A stretch of DNA of 36,847 nucleotides from Nevskiaceae bacterium (GCA_004297005.1 SCVA01000026.1:1-36847); one strand, 5' to 3'; shown: positions 7,923 through 18,104, counted from the stretch's first letter. The notes: generated by a model from the sequence alone, not told the origin. A program made the numbers and translations.

Positions 7923-9773
7923 ATGCACAAGCACAAGCAGCTCACGGCGCGCCGGCGGCAGGCCCTGCGTCACGCCTTCACGCTCACCGCCGTGGCCCTC
8001 GCCCTGATGGCCAGCCGCAACAGCCAGGCGCTCGATTACGACTGGCAGGGCATCCACGCCCAGCTCGACAGCAAGGTCACCGTCTACAGCCAATGGCGCG
8101 CCGAGAAGCGCGATCCCAAGCTGATCGGCATTGCCAACGGCGGAGAGGCCTTTTCCACCAACGGCGATGACGGCAACCTCGCTTTCGACGATGGCGACGT
8201 GGTGTCCAGCGGCATCAAGCTCACCTCCGACCTCTCGCTCACCTACGGCGACTACGGCCTGTTCACCCGCGGCAACTTCGGCTGGAATCCGACCCTGGCC
8301 TACGGCGACCGTTTCGACCCGGCCGACTACGACGATACCGGCACGACCCGGGGCTACACGCAGGCCGACCGCGAGCAGAAGGAAAGTGCTGTCGCTGCCC
8401 ATGTCGGCCGCTATGCCGAGTTGCTGGATCTCTATGTCTACACCACGCAGCAGATCGCCAATCGCTCGATGTCGCTGCGCGTCGGCCGGCAGGTGGTGAA
8501 CTGGGGCGAAAGCACTCTGGTACTGCACGGCCTCAACAGCCTGCTGGCGTTCGACGCCAACCGCCTGCGGGTGCCGGGTTTCGAACTGGACGAGGTGATC
8601 ATCCCGACCAACCAGGTCTGGACCTCGGTGAGTGTCGCCGACAACGTCAACCTGGAGGCCTTCTACCAGTTGCGCTGGGAGCGGACCATCATCGACGCCT
8701 CCGGCACCTATCTGTCGAGCAACGACTTCGCCGGCATCGGCGGCACCGCCGCCAATCTCGGCTTCGGTCGCGCCGACGAGAACGCCGTGGCGGGTACACC
8801 CTGCAGCGCGCCGCCGTTCCCCGGCAACCAGTGCGTGCCGTTTGGCAGCTACGTGCCACGCGGGGCCGACGTCACACCGGAAAACCAGGGCCAGTACGGC
8901 GCCGCCCTGCGCTTCAACATCCCCACGCTCAACGACATGGAACTGGCGTTCTACGGCGCCAACTACCATTCTCGCCTGCCGTTGTACTCCGGCACCTCGC
9001 GCGCCGGCGCCGGCTTCACGCCCGCAGCCACGGCGAGCTATTTCAGCGAGTACCCGAAGGACATCAAGCTCTACGGCTTGTCGTTCAACACCACCATCCC
9101 CTGGGATTTGTCGATCCAGGGCGAGTACAGCTACAAACAGGGGCAGCCACTGCAGATCGACGATGTCGAACTGCTGCTGGCCGGTCTGGGTTCGCCCAGC
9201 CAGCTCAATCCGGTAGCGGGCGCCACCCTGGGCGGCCAGTACCTGCGCGGCTGGCGCCGCAAGGACGTGAGCCAGATCGACATCGGCCTGACCCGCCTGT
9301 TTGGCCCCTCCGACCTACTCAGGAGCGACCAGACCATCGCCGTGCTGGAAATGGCCGTTAGCCATGTGCATGACATGGAGGATCAGAGCGTGCTGCGCTA
9401 CGAGGGGCCGGGCACCTATACGCCAGGTGATGCTGCCACCGCCGCGAGCCAAGGCCTGCCACAGCAGGTGGATGGCTATGCCACCGCGACCAGCTACGGC
9501 TACAAGCTGCTGATGCGTTTCGACTACAACAATGCCATCGGCCCAATCGCCCTGAAGCCCACCCTGCGTTGGGACCACGATCTGCACGGCATCAGCCCGA
9601 CCCCGGTCAGCAACTTCGTCGCTGGTCGGCGCCAACTGACCGCCAGTCTGGGCTTTACGTATTTGTCTGGGCTTTCCGGTGAAATCGGCTACACGCTCTA
9701 CGTAGGTGCGGGACAGCAGAATCTGCTCCGGGATCGCGACAGCATCGAGGCCGCGATCAAGTACGCCTTCTGA
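7923..9773 (+). CDS. DUF1302 family outer-membrane protein
   Basis: The 616-residue protein has a basic N-terminus and a hydrophobic signal segment ending near RNSQA/LDYDW. It shows the DUF1302 hallmarks: repeated beta-strand patterns, the VGRQVVNWGESTLVLHGLNSL block near residues 190-210, and a C-terminal strand ending in Phe (EAAIKYAF), as in outer-membrane beta-barrels. Members accompany alkane, sterol and aromatic degradation genes in many proteobacteria, often with DUF1329 partners, and are thought to help hydrophobic substrates cross or leave the outer membrane; the exact function is unproven. GAGGAGATCAGAT precedes the ATG. Coupling to the lipase suggests handling of its products (inference). 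Confidence 0.88.
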   Translation: MHKHKQLTARRRQALRHAFTLTAVALALMASRNSQALDYDWQGIHAQLDSKVTVYSQWRAEKRDPKLIGIANGGEAFSTNGDDGNLAFDDGDVVSSGIKLTSDLSLTYGDYGLFTRGNFGWNPTLAYGDRFDPADYDDTGTTRGYTQADREQKESAVAAHVGRYAELLDLYVYTTQQIANRSMSLRVGRQVVNWGESTLVLHGLNSLLAFDANRLRVPGFELDEVIIPTNQVWTSVSVADNVNLEAFYQLRWERTIIDASGTYLSSNDFAGIGGTAANLGFGRADENAVAGTPCSAPPFPGNQCVPFGSYVPRGADVTPENQGQYGAALRFNIPTLNDMELAFYGANYHSRLPLYSGTSRAGAGFTPAATASYFSEYPKDIKLYGLSFNTTIPWDLSIQGEYSYKQGQPLQIDDVELLLAGLGSPSQLNPVAGATLGGQYLRGWRRKDVSQIDIGLTRLFGPSDLLRSDQTIAVLEMAVSHVHDMEDQSVLRYEGPGTYTPGDAATAASQGLPQQVDGYATATSYGYKLLMRFDYNNAIGPIALKPTLRWDHDLHGISPTPVSNFVAGRRQLTASLGFTYLSGLSGEIGYTLYVGAGQQNLLRDRDSIEAAIKYAF

Positions 9774-9829
9774 GGGCAACAGCTCCAAGCGCTCACTCTT
9801 CTTCCCTCCCCTTGAGTGTGAGCGAATTC

Positions 9830-9859
9830 GGCCAGGCCCAAACCGCCTGGCCTTTTTTT
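9830..9859 (+). terminator. Intrinsic terminator of the lipase-DUF1302 operon
   Basis: GGCCAGGC (loop CCAAACC) GCCTGGCC is followed by seven T at 9853-9859, 56 bp after the DUF1302 stop. A second, T-less inverted repeat (CGCTCAC...GTGAGCG) lies just upstream at about 9790-9825. The convergent sanA gene ends 2 bp beyond the T-tract. Confidence 0.9.
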
Positions 9860-9861
9860 GT

Positions 9862-10560
9862 TTATCGCTCGGGTACTGATCCTGCCGGGTCGGACGCCAG
9901 AGGTAGTGGCTGTGGCTCACCAAGGAACTTCGGCCGGGTTTCAAGCAGGAACAGATCCAGGATCGCCTGCATGCGCGCCAGCACCTCGCGCAGATAGGGT
10001 TGAAAGGCCGGGCCGGACTCCTCTCCGGGCGCGGCGTAGGCCACCGGGTGCATCTTCAGCTTCTTGCCAATGAACACGGCCCGATACGCGTGGTACTCCT
10101 GTGTGATGAGAGTGACGCGGTCGAGTCCGAACACATGCTGCGCGCGCGCCACGGAATCGAAGGTGCGGAAGCCCGCGAAGTCCATCGTGATGGCCGAAGC
10201 CGGAACACCGGCGGCGGTCAGCGCCTGCCACATCTTCCGCGGCTCGTTGTAGCTGGCATCGGGGTTGGCGCCGGAAACGATCAGGTGCTTGATCTTGCCG
10301 AGCTGATAGAGCTCGGCGGCGGCGGCGATACGGCCCTTGAAATGCGGGTTGCCACGACCCTCGCGCGTATAGGGGCTGGTGCCAAACACCAGCCCCACCT
10401 CGTTCTCCGGCAGCGCCGCCCAGTTGCTGAACACATAGGCCTTGCTGTTGTTGACCACCCAGAGATTCCCGAGCACCAGCAGCAGCGCGGCCAACACCAG
10501 AAGCGCCTGGGTCGCCAGTAGCAAACCCCGCAGGCCGCGCCGCCACCGCTGGGAAATCAC
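9862..10560 (-). CDS. sanA: SanA/YdcF-type (DUF218) membrane protein
   Basis: This 232-residue protein has one N-terminal membrane helix (about residues 11-35) and a periplasmic DUF218 domain: VGLVFGTSPYTREGRGNPHFKGRIAAA, HLIVSGANPDASYNEPRKM, DFAGFRTFDSVARA, ITQEYHAYRAVF. This order matches SanA, an inner-membrane protein linked to vancomycin exclusion at high temperature and envelope permeability; the chemistry is unknown. The start is GTG at 10560, overlapping the TGA of the MAPEG gene by four bases (GTGA), so the two are translationally coupled. The last 15 residues after FLGEPQ are low-complexity. Confidence 0.85.
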   Translation of the reverse strand: MISQRWRRGLRGLLLATQALLVLAALLLVLGNLWVVNNSKAYVFSNWAALPENEVGLVFGTSPYTREGRGNPHFKGRIAAAAELYQLGKIKHLIVSGANPDASYNEPRKMWQALTAAGVPASAITMDFAGFRTFDSVARAQHVFGLDRVTLITQEYHAYRAVFIGKKLKMHPVAYAAPGEESGPAFQPYLREVLARMQAILDLFLLETRPKFLGEPQPLPLASDPAGSVPER

Positions 10561-10961
10561 GCGAACAGCTTCACCAGCATCAGGAAGAACAGACCCAACT
10601 GCACCGACCAGAACGTGGCGCGGATCAGTACCTGCAACTGGTTGGTGCCGGAGAGATGCACCAGACTCTGACCGACTCGGGCGTAAAGGACGTACGGGGC
10701 CAGGGCATTGATGGCGTCCAGCTTGCCCATGGCAGCCGCGCTCAGCACCAGTACGGCGAAGATCGGCAGGTTCTCCAGCGCGTTGGCGTGGGCATCCTCG
10801 ACCCGCTTCATGAGCACCGGGTCGTCCACCGACTTCGCACCACGGCTCCAGCTATTGATCGGCGTACCGGTCAACAGACGGAAGCCGCGGTAGCCGAACA
10901 CCAGCGCCACCAGAAAAAGGGTCCAGCCGGTAAAGCCCAGCAGGGCGTGATAAGCGGCCAT
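10557..10961 (-). CDS. MAPEG family membrane protein
   Basis: The 134-residue protein has four predicted membrane helices and the MAPEG pattern (membrane-associated proteins in eicosanoid and glutathione metabolism): a first helix followed by a polar loop, RVEDAHANALENLPIFAVLVL in helix 2, YVLYARVGQSLVHLSG, and a last helix ending LFFLMLVKLFA. Bacterial members are poorly characterised; a glutathione-dependent activity is possible but not shown. A good Shine-Dalgarno (AAGGAGGAG) lies upstream of the ATG. It sits 34 bp after the VWA gene and overlaps sanA, so the three probably form one unit. Confidence 0.88.
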   Translation of the reverse strand: MAAYHALLGFTGWTLFLVALVFGYRGFRLLTGTPINSWSRGAKSVDDPVLMKRVEDAHANALENLPIFAVLVLSAAAMGKLDAINALAPYVLYARVGQSLVHLSGTNQLQVLIRATFWSVQLGLFFLMLVKLFA

Positions 10962-10995
10962 CGTGCGTCTCCTCCTTAGAATTGGAGCGCCGAGT

Positions 10996-12177
10996 TTACT
11001 TGCTGGATAGCCTCTTCATCGCCGCTTCCAGGCCCTTGAGGGTCATCGGGAACATGCGGTTTTCGCCCAGAAGCTGGTTGACCATGTTGATCGAGGAGGT
11101 GTGGCCCCAGTATTCCGCCGGGGTGGGATTGATCCACACGGTGTGCGGGAACTGCTTGGTGAGGCGTTCGAACCAGGTGGCGCCGGATTCCTCGTTCCAG
11201 TGCTCGACGCTGCCGCCGGACTGACCGATCTCGTAGGGGCTCATGGTGGCGTCACCGACGAACACCAGCTTGGTGTCGGGCGTGTGCTTGCGGATCACGT
11301 CGTAGAGCGGAATGCGCTCGCTGTGCCGGCGCAGGTTGTCCTTCCACACGCTCTCGTAGACGAAGTTGTGGAAGTAGAAATGCTCGAAGTGCTTGAACTC
11401 GCCCTTGGCCGCCGAGAACAGCTCCTCGCAGACTTTCACATGCGGGTCCATGGAGCCGCCGATGTCGAGGAACAGCAGCACCTTCACGGTATTGCGGCGC
11501 TCGGGCTGCATGTGCAGCTCCAGCCAGCCGGCGTTCTTGGCGGTGCCCTCGATGGTGCCGTCGAGGTCGAGGATGTCAGGCGCGCCCTCGCGGGCGAACT
11601 TGCGCAGCCGACGCAGCGCCACCTTGATGTTGCGGGTGCCCAGTTCCAGCGAGTCGTCGAGATTCTTGAACTCCCGCTTCTCCCAGACCTTCACCGCGCT
11701 GCCACCGCCGCCCTTGCCGCCCATGCGGATGCCTTCGGGATTGACGCCGGAATTGCCGAACGGTGAGGTGCCGCCAGTGCCCACCCACTTGCTGCCACCG
11801 TGATGGGCTTCCTTCTGCTCGGCCAGCCGATCCTTGAGCGTCTTCATCAGCTCGTCGAGTCCGCCGAGCTTCTGGATCGCGGCGCGCTCTTCCTCGGTCA
11901 GCGTGCGCTCGAACTGCTTCTTCAGCCAGTCCTCGGGCACGCTACCAAACAGCTCTCCGGTAACCGCCTCGACACCCTTGAAATAGGCGGAGAAGGCGCG
12001 ATCAAAGCGATCGTAATGCGCCTCGTCCTTCACCAACGCGGTGCGCGACAGCACGTAGAACTCGTCCAGCGAAAACATCGCCAGATGCCGGGACATGGCA
12101 TCCAGCAGGGTCAGGAACTCCGACAGGGAGGCCTTGACCCCTGCGGCGCGGACGGCGGCGAAGAATGTGAATAGCAT
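10996..12177 (-). CDS. VWA domain-containing protein (CoxE-like partner of MoxR)
   Basis: The 393-residue protein has a helical N-terminal region (LFTFFAAVRAAGVKASLSEFLTLLDAM), a Gly-rich linker around residues 140-165 (GGSKWVGTGGTSPFG, GGKGGGGS), and a C-terminal von Willebrand factor A domain starting VLLFLDIGGSMDPHV, a MIDAS motif whose usual DxSxS reads DIGGS. Such proteins act with MoxR AAA+ ATPases to mature or insert metals into partner enzymes. A MoxR gene lies 0.9 kb upstream on the same strand, separated by an oppositely oriented glycosylase gene. There is no Shine-Dalgarno; a TAGAAT box ends 7 bases before the ATG, so a leaderless message is possible. Confidence 0.88.
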   Translation of the reverse strand: MLFTFFAAVRAAGVKASLSEFLTLLDAMSRHLAMFSLDEFYVLSRTALVKDEAHYDRFDRAFSAYFKGVEAVTGELFGSVPEDWLKKQFERTLTEEERAAIQKLGGLDELMKTLKDRLAEQKEAHHGGSKWVGTGGTSPFGNSGVNPEGIRMGGKGGGGSAVKVWEKREFKNLDDSLELGTRNIKVALRRLRKFAREGAPDILDLDGTIEGTAKNAGWLELHMQPERRNTVKVLLFLDIGGSMDPHVKVCEELFSAAKGEFKHFEHFYFHNFVYESVWKDNLRRHSERIPLYDVIRKHTPDTKLVFVGDATMSPYEIGQSGGSVEHWNEESGATWFERLTKQFPHTVWINPTPAEYWGHTSSINMVNQLLGENRMFPMTLKGLEAAMKRLSSK

Positions 12178-12206
12178 GGGCTGAATTCTACGCCCGCCCT
12201 CCGCCG

Positions 12207-12863
12207 ATGATCGCCGCTAAAACCCTGCGAACCGCCGAAGCGCACCTGTCCGCTGCCGATCCGGTAATGGCGCGCCTGATCGAACAGCACGGTCCGAGCA
12301 CGCTCGGTCGCCAGCGGCGCGATCCCTTTCATGTGCTGTGCACCTCGATCATCAGCCAGCAGCTATCGACCAAGGCGGCGGACACCATCCAAGGCCGGGT
12401 CGCCAGCCTCTTGGGCGCCCCGGCCTCGGGCTTCGCCCACCATCACTTCAGCCGGGTCGAGCAGGAAGCGCTGCGGGCCTGCGGGCTCTCCAATGCCAAG
12501 GCCAGATGGCTGCTGGAACTGGCGGCGCGCGCTGGCGACGGCCGCTTTGACGCCCGCGCGCTGGCGCGGCTGGAAGACGCCGCGCTGGTGGCCGAACTGG
12601 ACGCCCTGCCCGGCATCGGGCCCTGGACGGCGGAAATGATGCTGATCTTCGCCTTCGACCGTCTGGACGTGTTCTCGCTGGGCGACGTTGGCCTGCGCAA
12701 CAGCATCAACGCGCTGTATTCACGCCGCGGCCACGATGGCAAGTTCAAGCCGCTGGACGACAAAAAGACTCTGAAGATCACCGCGCCCTGGGCGCCATAC
12801 CGCTCCGTGGCCAGTTGGTATCTTTGGCGGCAGATCGACGCAACCGTTCAGGCCTGGGCCTGA
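12207..12863 (+). CDS. DNA-3-methyladenine glycosylase (AlkA/HhH-GPD family)
   Basis: The 218-residue protein is a helix-hairpin-helix base-excision glycosylase. It has SIISQQLSTKAADTI near residue 48, ACGLSNAKARWLLELA, the HhH LDALPGIGPWTAEMMLIF around residues 130-148, and the catalytic Asp in DVFSLGDVGLRN. There is no C-terminal FeS cluster, as expected for the AlkA/MAG group; it removes alkylated purines from DNA. The C-terminal WAPYRSVASWYLWRQID is typical. The gene diverges from the VWA gene with only 29 bp between start codons, so their promoters must overlap the coding regions or each other. No Shine-Dalgarno is seen before ATG 12207. Confidence 0.93.
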   Translation: MIAAKTLRTAEAHLSAADPVMARLIEQHGPSTLGRQRRDPFHVLCTSIISQQLSTKAADTIQGRVASLLGAPASGFAHHHFSRVEQEALRACGLSNAKARWLLELAARAGDGRFDARALARLEDAALVAELDALPGIGPWTAEMMLIFAFDRLDVFSLGDVGLRNSINALYSRRGHDGKFKPLDDKKTLKITAPWAPYRSVASWYLWRQIDATVQAWA

Positions 12864-12901
12864 GGCGCAGCGCCCGCTGCGCAGGCTGGCCGCGAGGTCG
12901 G

Positions 12902-13104
12902 GGCGCGTCGCGCGCCTGTGAGGGCGTGTCCGCTGCGCGGACTACTGGGAGGTCGTTCGCGCTGCGCGCTCACGGTGAGGGAAAACCATCAGACGAAGCA
13001 CGCCGTGCGCTGTTCCCTCACAGCGTGGGCGCGAGCCCCGCGCCCTTACAGCCGCGAGCGTAGCGACGCGGCGCCCTCACAGGCGGCGCAGCCGCCGCCC
13101 TCAC
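12902..13104. repeat. Array of short palindromes with conserved CCCTCACAG spacers
   Basis: The 245-bp gap between the glycosylase and moxR stops is filled with small hairpins: GTCCGC-TGC-GCGGAC (12928-12942), a larger repeat GTGAGGGAA...TTCCCTCAC (12975-12983 with 13013-13021), GGGCGCG-AGCCC-CGCGCCC (13027-13045), CCGCG-N10-CGCGG (13052-13071) and GGCGGC-GCA-GCCGCC (13083-13097). Arm sequences differ but pairing is kept, and connectors CCCTCACAG, CCCTTACAG and CCCTCACAG recur. It lies between two convergent genes and could serve as transcription end or mRNA stabiliser. Confidence 0.75.
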
Positions 13105-13108
13105 CGCT

Positions 13109-14011
13109 TCAGCTGGAGCGCCGCGCCATGAACGCCACGCGCTCGAACAGGTGCACATCCGCCTCGTTCTTTAGCAAGGCCCCGTAAAGCGGCGGCAGGG
13201 TCTTCTTGCTGGCGGTCTCGCGCAGCGCATCGGCGGGGATGTCTTCGGCAACCAATAGCTTCAGCCAGTCGAGCAGCTCCGAAGTCGAGGGCTTCTTCTT
13301 AAGGCCAGGAATCTCGCGCAGGCCGAAGAACACCGCCAAGGCGTCGTTGATCAGGTTCTTCTTCAGGTTCGGGAAGTGCACGTCGACGATCTTCCCCATG
13401 GTTTCGGCATCGGGGAAGCGGATGTAGTGGAAGAAGCAACGGCGCAAGAAGGCATCCGGCAGCTCCTTCTCGTTGTTGGAGGTGATCAGGATGATCGGCC
13501 GCTGCGCGGCCTTGATGGTCTGCCGCGTCTCATGGACGTAGAACTCCATCTGGTCGAGTTCGCGCAGCAGGTCGTTGGGGAACTCGATGTCGGCCTTGTC
13601 GATCTCGTCGATCAGCAACACCGGCCGCACCTCGCTCTCGAAGCACTCCCAGAGCTTGCCCTTGACGATGTAGTTGGAAATGCTCTGGGCCTTGGCCTCG
13701 CCCAACTGGGCGTCGCGCAGCCGCGCCACCGCGTCGTACTCGTAGAGCCCGTGCTGCGCCTTGGTAGTGGACTTGATGCCCCACTCCAAGAACGGCGCAC
13801 CCAGGGCATTGGCAATCTCGCGCGCCAACTGGGTCTTGCCGGTGCCGGGTTCACCCTTGACCAACAGCGGCCGCTCCAGGGTCACGGCGGCGTTGACCGC
13901 CAGCATCAGATCGGCGGTAGCGACATAATTCTCGGAGCCGGAAAAGCGCACGGGGCAAGTCTCGGTAAAGGGCTTCCCGCTCAGTCTAGCGCAGGCGTCG
14001 GTAGTAGCCAT
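13109..14011 (-). CDS. MoxR family AAA+ ATPase
   Basis: The 300-residue protein carries Walker A GEPGTGKT near residue 54, Walker B VLLIDEIDKAD near 130, sensor-1 ILITSNNEKELPDAF and the arginine-finger/sensor-2 region FLRRCFFHYIRFP. These place it in the MoxR/CoxD branch of AAA+ ATPases, chaperones that work with VWA proteins such as the one at 10996-12177. The start is uncertain: ATG 14011 is taken, but an in-frame GTG at 13951 (VRFSGSENYV) fits the usual MoxR N-terminus and would remove 20 residues. Neither has a clear Shine-Dalgarno. It diverges from the small secreted protein at 14069. Confidence 0.9.
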   Translation of the reverse strand: MATTDACARLSGKPFTETCPVRFSGSENYVATADLMLAVNAAVTLERPLLVKGEPGTGKTQLAREIANALGAPFLEWGIKSTTKAQHGLYEYDAVARLRDAQLGEAKAQSISNYIVKGKLWECFESEVRPVLLIDEIDKADIEFPNDLLRELDQMEFYVHETRQTIKAAQRPIILITSNNEKELPDAFLRRCFFHYIRFPDAETMGKIVDVHFPNLKKNLINDALAVFFGLREIPGLKKKPSTSELLDWLKLLVAEDIPADALRETASKKTLPPLYGALLKNEADVHLFERVAFMARRSS

Positions 14012-14068
14012 CGCCGGAGCCCGGAGGCGGTGGTATCGTTGTCAGGTCATCCTCAAAGGAAACCTTTC

Positions 14069-14428
14069 ATGAAAAAGCTGTTCGCCCTGGGCCTGTTGCT
14101 GTCTTCCGCCACGGCCTCCGCCCAGACTCCGGCCACCGTGTCGGCACCGGCGCCAGCCGGCGTCGCGCCGATGAGCTGCCCTAGACCGGTTCTGCTGCCG
14201 CCGACCAAGGCCATGAGCAAGAAGGAATCCGAAAAGCTCAATACCGACAACAAGAGCTTCCAGGACTGCGTCAAGGTCTACGTAGGCGCCCGCAAGGCGG
14301 TGGTGGACGAGCACAATGCGATCTCCAAGGCGCATGCCGACGCCGCCGTGGCCGCGCAAAGCGAATTCAACGCCTACGTCACCGAGCTCAACGCCAACCT
14401 CGCGGCACGCGAGAAAGCCGGCGAGTAA
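14069..14428 (+). CDS. Small secreted protein of unknown function
   Basis: The 119-residue product has a signal peptide (MKKLFALGLLLSSATASA, likely cut before QTPATV), a Pro/Ala-rich segment, then a charged helical region from about residue 50 (KKESEKLNTDNKSFQDCVKVYV through to the C-terminus) that looks like a single long alpha helix. Two Cys (in MSCPRP and QDCVKV) could form a disulfide. A good Shine-Dalgarno (AAAGGA) precedes ATG 14069. It is monocistronic: moxR diverges upstream and a strong terminator follows 11 bp after the stop. No family recognised; a periplasmic location is inferred. Confidence 0.8.
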   Translation: MKKLFALGLLLSSATASAQTPATVSAPAPAGVAPMSCPRPVLLPPTKAMSKKESEKLNTDNKSFQDCVKVYVGARKAVVDEHNAISKAHADAAVAAQSEFNAYVTELNANLAAREKAGE

Positions 14429-14439
14429 ACCGCAAAAAA

Positions 14440-14470
14440 GGCCGGTCGGGCACTGCCCGACCGGCCTTTT
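14440..14470 (+). terminator. Strong terminator between convergent genes
   Basis: A 12-bp perfect stem, GGCCGGTCGGGC (14440-14451) with GCCCGACCGGCC (14455-14466), closes a 3-base loop. Four T follow on the plus strand and six A precede (14434-14439), so it serves both the small secreted protein gene and pgk, whose stop is at 14485. Confidence 0.95.
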
Positions 14471-14484
14471 CACTTGGCGACGGT

Positions 14485-15663
14485 TCAGCCTCGGGCGCGC
14501 GCCTCCAGCATCGCCACTGCCGGCAGCTTCTTGCCTTCCAGGAACTCCAGGAAGGCGCCACCGCCGGTCGACACGTAGCTGAGCTGGTCGTAGACCCCGA
14601 ACTTGTCCATCGCCGCCAGCGTGTCGCCGCCACCGGCGAGCGAGAACGCCGAGGATTCGGCAATCGCCTTGGCCAGGGTGCGGGTACCTGCCGCAAAGCT
14701 GTCGAACTCGAACACACCCACTGGGCCGTTCCAGACGATGGTGCCGCAGCTCTTGAGCTTCTCCGCCAATATGGCCGCCGTCTTCGGGCCGATGTCCAGA
14801 ATCAGCTCGTCCGCCTCGACCTCGTCGACCAGCCGGGTATGGGCGTGCGCCTCCGCCGAAAACTCGGTGGCGGTCACCACATCGACCGGCAAAGGAATAT
14901 CGCCGCCACGGGCACGGATCTTGGCGAGGATGGACTTCGCCACATCGACCATGTCCTTCTCGTAAAGCGACTTGCCAACCGGCTTGCCAGTCGCGGCGAG
15001 GAAGGTGTTGGCGATACCGCCACCGACGATCAACTGGTCGGCGACATCAGCCAGGCTGTTTAGCAAGTCCAATTTGGTGGACACCTTGCTGCCGCCGACG
15101 ATCACCGCCAACGGACGCTTGGGCGTGGCCAGAGCCTTGCCCAGGGCATCCAGCTCGGCGGCCAACAGCGGGCCGGCGCAGGCCACCGGCGCGAACTTGC
15201 CGACGCCGTGGGTCGAGCACTCGGCGCGGTGGGCGGTGCCGAAGGCATCCATCACATAGATGTCGCAGAGCGCGGCCATCTTCTTCGACAAGGCCTCGTC
15301 GTCTTCCTTCTCACCCTTGAGGAAGCGAGTGTTCTCGCCAAGCACGATCTGGCCGGGCTCCAGCGTCACGCCATCGATCCAGTTGGTGACGATGGGCACG
15401 CTGCGTCCAAGATGCTCGGACAGCCAGCCGGCGACCGGGGTCAGCGAGCTATCCGGATCGAACTTGCCTGCCTTGGGCCGGCCCAGATGGCTGACCACGA
15501 TCACCGAAGCACCACGCTCGAGCGCCAGCTTGAGGGTGGGCAGGGAGGCCCGCAGGCGGGCATCGGAGCTGATCTTGCCGTTGGCGATGGGGACGTTGAG
15601 ATCCTGGCGGATCAGCAGGCGCTTGCCGGCGAGGTCCAGGTCGGTCATGCGAAGGACAGTCAT
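14485..15663 (-). CDS. pgk: Phosphoglycerate kinase
   Basis: Pgk transfers phosphate between 1,3-bisphosphoglycerate and ADP in the cytosol. The 392-residue protein has the N-terminal [28 protein letters not shown], the conserved [47 protein letters not shown], and the nucleotide-side [13 protein letters not shown] and [12 protein letters not shown]. Length and order are canonical. The ATG at 15663 is used; an internal ATG five codons later is also possible. It lies downstream of gap on the same strand with a terminator-like hairpin between, so it may be transcribed partly by readthrough or from its own promoter. Confidence 0.97.
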   Translation of the reverse strand: MTVLRMTDLDLAGKRLLIRQDLNVPIANGKISSDARLRASLPTLKLALERGASVIVVSHLGRPKAGKFDPDSSLTPVAGWLSEHLGRSVPIVTNWIDGVTLEPGQIVLGENTRFLKGEKEDDEALSKKMAALCDIYVMDAFGTAHRAECSTHGVGKFAPVACAGPLLAAELDALGKALATPKRPLAVIVGGSKVSTKLDLLNSLADVADQLIVGGGIANTFLAATGKPVGKSLYEKDMVDVAKSILAKIRARGGDIPLPVDVVTATEFSAEAHAHTRLVDEVEADELILDIGPKTAAILAEKLKSCGTIVWNGPVGVFEFDSFAAGTRTLAKAIAESSAFSLAGGGDTLAAMDKFGVYDQLSYVSTGGGAFLEFLEGKKLPAVAMLEARARG

Positions 15664-15694
15664 GGTTTTATTCCCTTGCGAGTTCCAGAAAGTG

Positions 15695-15720
15695 AAAAGC
15701 CCCGCTAGCGACGGGGCTTT
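15695..15720 (-). terminator. Hairpin between gap and pgk
   Basis: AAAGCCCCG (15696-15704) pairs with CGGGGCTTT (15712-15720), and the minus strand continues with T residues at 15698-15695. It lies 20 bp after the gap stop and 32 bp before the pgk ATG, so it could terminate or attenuate transcription from gap into pgk. Confidence 0.85.
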
Positions 15721-15739
15721 CCGATTTGGTGTCGAGCGC

Positions 15740-17579
<1,840 letters not shown>

Positions 17580-17604
17580 GGTTTCTCCGATTTCGGCAGG
17601 CACA

Positions 17605-18060
17605 TCACTGCGGCGCCTCCGACATCAGCGACACCCGGTAGAACCCGGTCTCGGCGAGCTTCTTGATGATCGAGTAGACCTTGCCGTATTCCGCCGCGTT
17701 ATCGGCGCGGACGTAGACCACCGGAAAGCGATCCTTGCCGGAGAACTGCTTGTAACGCGAGAACGCGTCCTGCAGTCGGGCCGGCAACTCGGCTTCGGTG
17801 AAGGTGGAAGTACGGTGGTTTTCTTCGAAGTAATACTGGCCCTGCAGGTCCAGCGACAGAACCAAGGGATCCACCGGCTTGCCCATCTCGTCAAGGTCAG
17901 CCTTGGGAAGCTTGACCGGAACGGTGGACAACGCCAGCGGCGCGGTGACGATGAAGATGATCAGCAGTACCAACATGACGTCCACGAGGGGCGTCACATT
18001 GATTTCGGACATCACGCTGCCGTCGTCATCATCCTCGGAGGATTTGACGTTCATGCCCAT
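17605..18060 (-). CDS. exbD: Biopolymer transport protein ExbD/TolR family
   Basis: The 151-residue protein has a short acidic cytoplasmic N-terminus (SSEDDDDGS), one membrane helix with the proton-path Asp in INVTPLVDVMLVLLIIFIV, and a periplasmic domain ending in VVYVRADNAAEYGKVYSIIKKLAETGFYRVSL, typical of ExbD/TolR. It forms the inner-membrane motor with ExbB and energises TonB. A GGGAG lies just before ATG 18060; an ATG two codons later is an alternative. Genes are spaced 44 bp (exbB to exbD) and 25 bp (exbD to tonB), consistent with one operon. Confidence 0.95.
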   Translation of the reverse strand: MGMNVKSSEDDDDGSVMSEINVTPLVDVMLVLLIIFIVTAPLALSTVPVKLPKADLDEMGKPVDPLVLSLDLQGQYYFEENHRTSTFTEAELPARLQDAFSRYKQFSGKDRFPVVYVRADNAAEYGKVYSIIKKLAETGFYRVSLMSEAPQ

Positions 18061-18104
18061 GACGGGTCTCCCGGAAACTCAGAAGGAAGCGGCTTGACGC
18101 CGCT

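Noticed and set aside
6173..7945. Long minus-strand open frame opposite the lipase
   Set aside because: A high-GC shadow frame; the plus strand carries the lipobox and GHSLGG motif.
12902..13104. Palindrome cluster considered as integron attC sites
   Set aside because: No R/L box spacing or gene cassettes, and no integrase; hairpins are too short.
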